A DNA stretch of 15,660 nucleotides from Clostridia bacterium. Its GTDB lineage: Bacteria; Bacillota; Sulfobacillia; SLMV01. The notes under the pieces are model-generated. The model saw only the letters and a program-made list of their open reading frames with translations. It did no database searches and was not told where the DNA came from. Location: the NCBI GenBank assembly GCA_007133365.1, contig SLMV01000197.1:1-15660 (forward strand). Reading direction: 5' to 3'. Position 1 is the stretch's first letter. Each line of letters begins with the position of its first letter. Shown here piece by piece: positions 15,358 through 15,660 of the stretch. Both the position numbers and the translations under genes were made by a program.

Positions 15358-15609
15358 CTACTTCCTAATCCTCGGAAGAATGTGCTGCTCAACGAACGCT
15401 TCGACCGTATCAGTGCGGACCGGTCCGATGACCTCATCTTCCACCCGAACGTTTGGGCCTTCCACACAGTTCCCGAGACAAAACTCGGCACGAAGGTCAA
15501 CACTTTCGTCAAGGTCATATGCCCGTAACGTCGTCTGAAGTGCCTCGATAACGCCCCGGGAATCTCTCACGTGACAGGAACTCCCCACACATACAGAAAC
15601 GTGAACCAC
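15358..15609 (-). CDS. Small thioredoxin-like [2Fe-2S] ferredoxin-domain protein
   Basis: An 83-residue cytoplasmic protein made of a single NuoE-like thioredoxin-fold [2Fe-2S] domain, with ligands C7, C12, C44 and C48 in CVGSSCHVR and CLGNCVEGP. It probably passes electrons to or from the neighbouring sensory hydrogenase or HydABC. The GTG at 15609 is preferred as start: GGAGGTG stands six bases before it, and the protein then begins directly with the first strand of the fold. The alternative ATG at 15642 would place the start codon inside the Rex operator and has no ribosome site. It is the first gene of the operon, ten bases before the sensory hydrogenase gene. Similar domains end HydA and begin HydB in the same operon. 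Confidence 0.88.
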   Translation of the reverse strand: MVHVSVCVGSSCHVRDSRGVIEALQTTLRAYDLDESVDLRAEFCLGNCVEGPNVRVEDEVIGPVRTDTVEAFVEQHILPRIRK

Positions 15610-15615
15610 GATTAG

Positions 15616-15622
15616 CACCTCC
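15616..15622 (-). promoter_or_regulatory. Ribosome binding site deciding a GTG start
   Basis: On the minus strand GGAGGTG precedes GTG 15609 by six bases, a near-ideal arrangement. It is why the shorter 83-residue form of the [2Fe-2S] protein is annotated. Confidence 0.8.
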
Positions 15623-15626
15623 GTGC

Positions 15627-15644
15627 TTGTGAAATATGTCACAA
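15627..15644. promoter_or_regulatory. Rex operator (Rex box) of the hydrogenase operon
   Basis: TTGTGAAATATGTCACAA matches the known Rex consensus TTGTGAAATATTTCACAA at 17 of 18 positions by eye and has perfect TTGTGA/TCACAA arms. It lies 18 bases upstream of the GTG start of the first operon gene, and rex is the last gene. A possible -10 hexamer TACAGT (minus strand, 15654-15649) would put the transcript start inside the box, so bound Rex would block initiation. The -35 region lies beyond the window. Confidence 0.92.
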
Positions 15645-15660
15645 GCCCACTGTAACGCGA

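Noticed and set aside
15358..15642. ATG 15642 as start of the small [2Fe-2S] protein
   Set aside because: The codon lies inside the Rex operator and lacks a ribosome site, while GTG 15609 has GGAGGTG at good spacing.

Overview
The window looks like a chromosomal segment of an anaerobic, fermentative member of the Bacillota (Firmicutes). The main evidence is an NADH-linked multimeric [FeFe]-hydrogenase operon of the type found in clostridia, Thermoanaerobacterales and relatives. Supporting signs are a Rex redox regulator with a near-consensus Rex box, strong AGGAGG-type ribosome sites, intrinsic terminators and a group IIC intron. The two surface lipoproteins are very acidic and carry Asp-Pro linkers, which hints at a halophilic or haloalkaliphilic lifestyle; this is inference. 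All convincing genes lie on the minus strand, so the window is described from high to low coordinates.

Hydrogenase operon (15609 to 7395). Its genes are tightly spaced: a small thioredoxin-like [2Fe-2S] protein; a PAS-containing [FeFe]-hydrogenase-like protein of probable sensory type; a SpoIIE/PP2C-type phosphatase overlapping it by 23 bases; hydC (NuoE-like); hydB (NuoF-like); hydA (catalytic [FeFe] hydrogenase with a C-terminal [2Fe-2S] domain); and rex. An 18-bp Rex operator (15627-15644) lies just upstream of the first gene, and a strong hairpin terminator (7303-7332) follows rex. The layout suggests that NADH/NAD+ balance, through Rex, controls its own gene and the hydrogenase. The sensory hydrogenase and phosphatase may form a second, H2- or redox-responsive signalling pair. 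A hairpin with a T-tract lies at the end of the phosphatase gene and could set expression of the regulatory half apart from the catalytic half.

Middle (7185 to 5952). A separate gene encodes a half-length PurL-like member of the AIR synthase superfamily, with unusual cysteine clusters and no recognised function. It is followed by a perfect 28-bp palindrome that may be its terminator.

Left part (5230 to 617). Two close paralogues of a family 5 (peptide/nickel-type) ABC transporter substrate-binding lipoprotein lie about 1.1 kb apart. Each is a single-gene unit with its own leader hairpin and terminator, and no permease or ATPase gene is present. The gaps around them (2389-3447 and 5231-5951) are AT-richer and show no convincing gene.

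Left edge (612 to 1). The 5' part of a group IIC intron sits a few bases past the terminator of the first lipoprotein gene, the usual target of this intron class. The start of a possible intron-encoded protein runs off the window.
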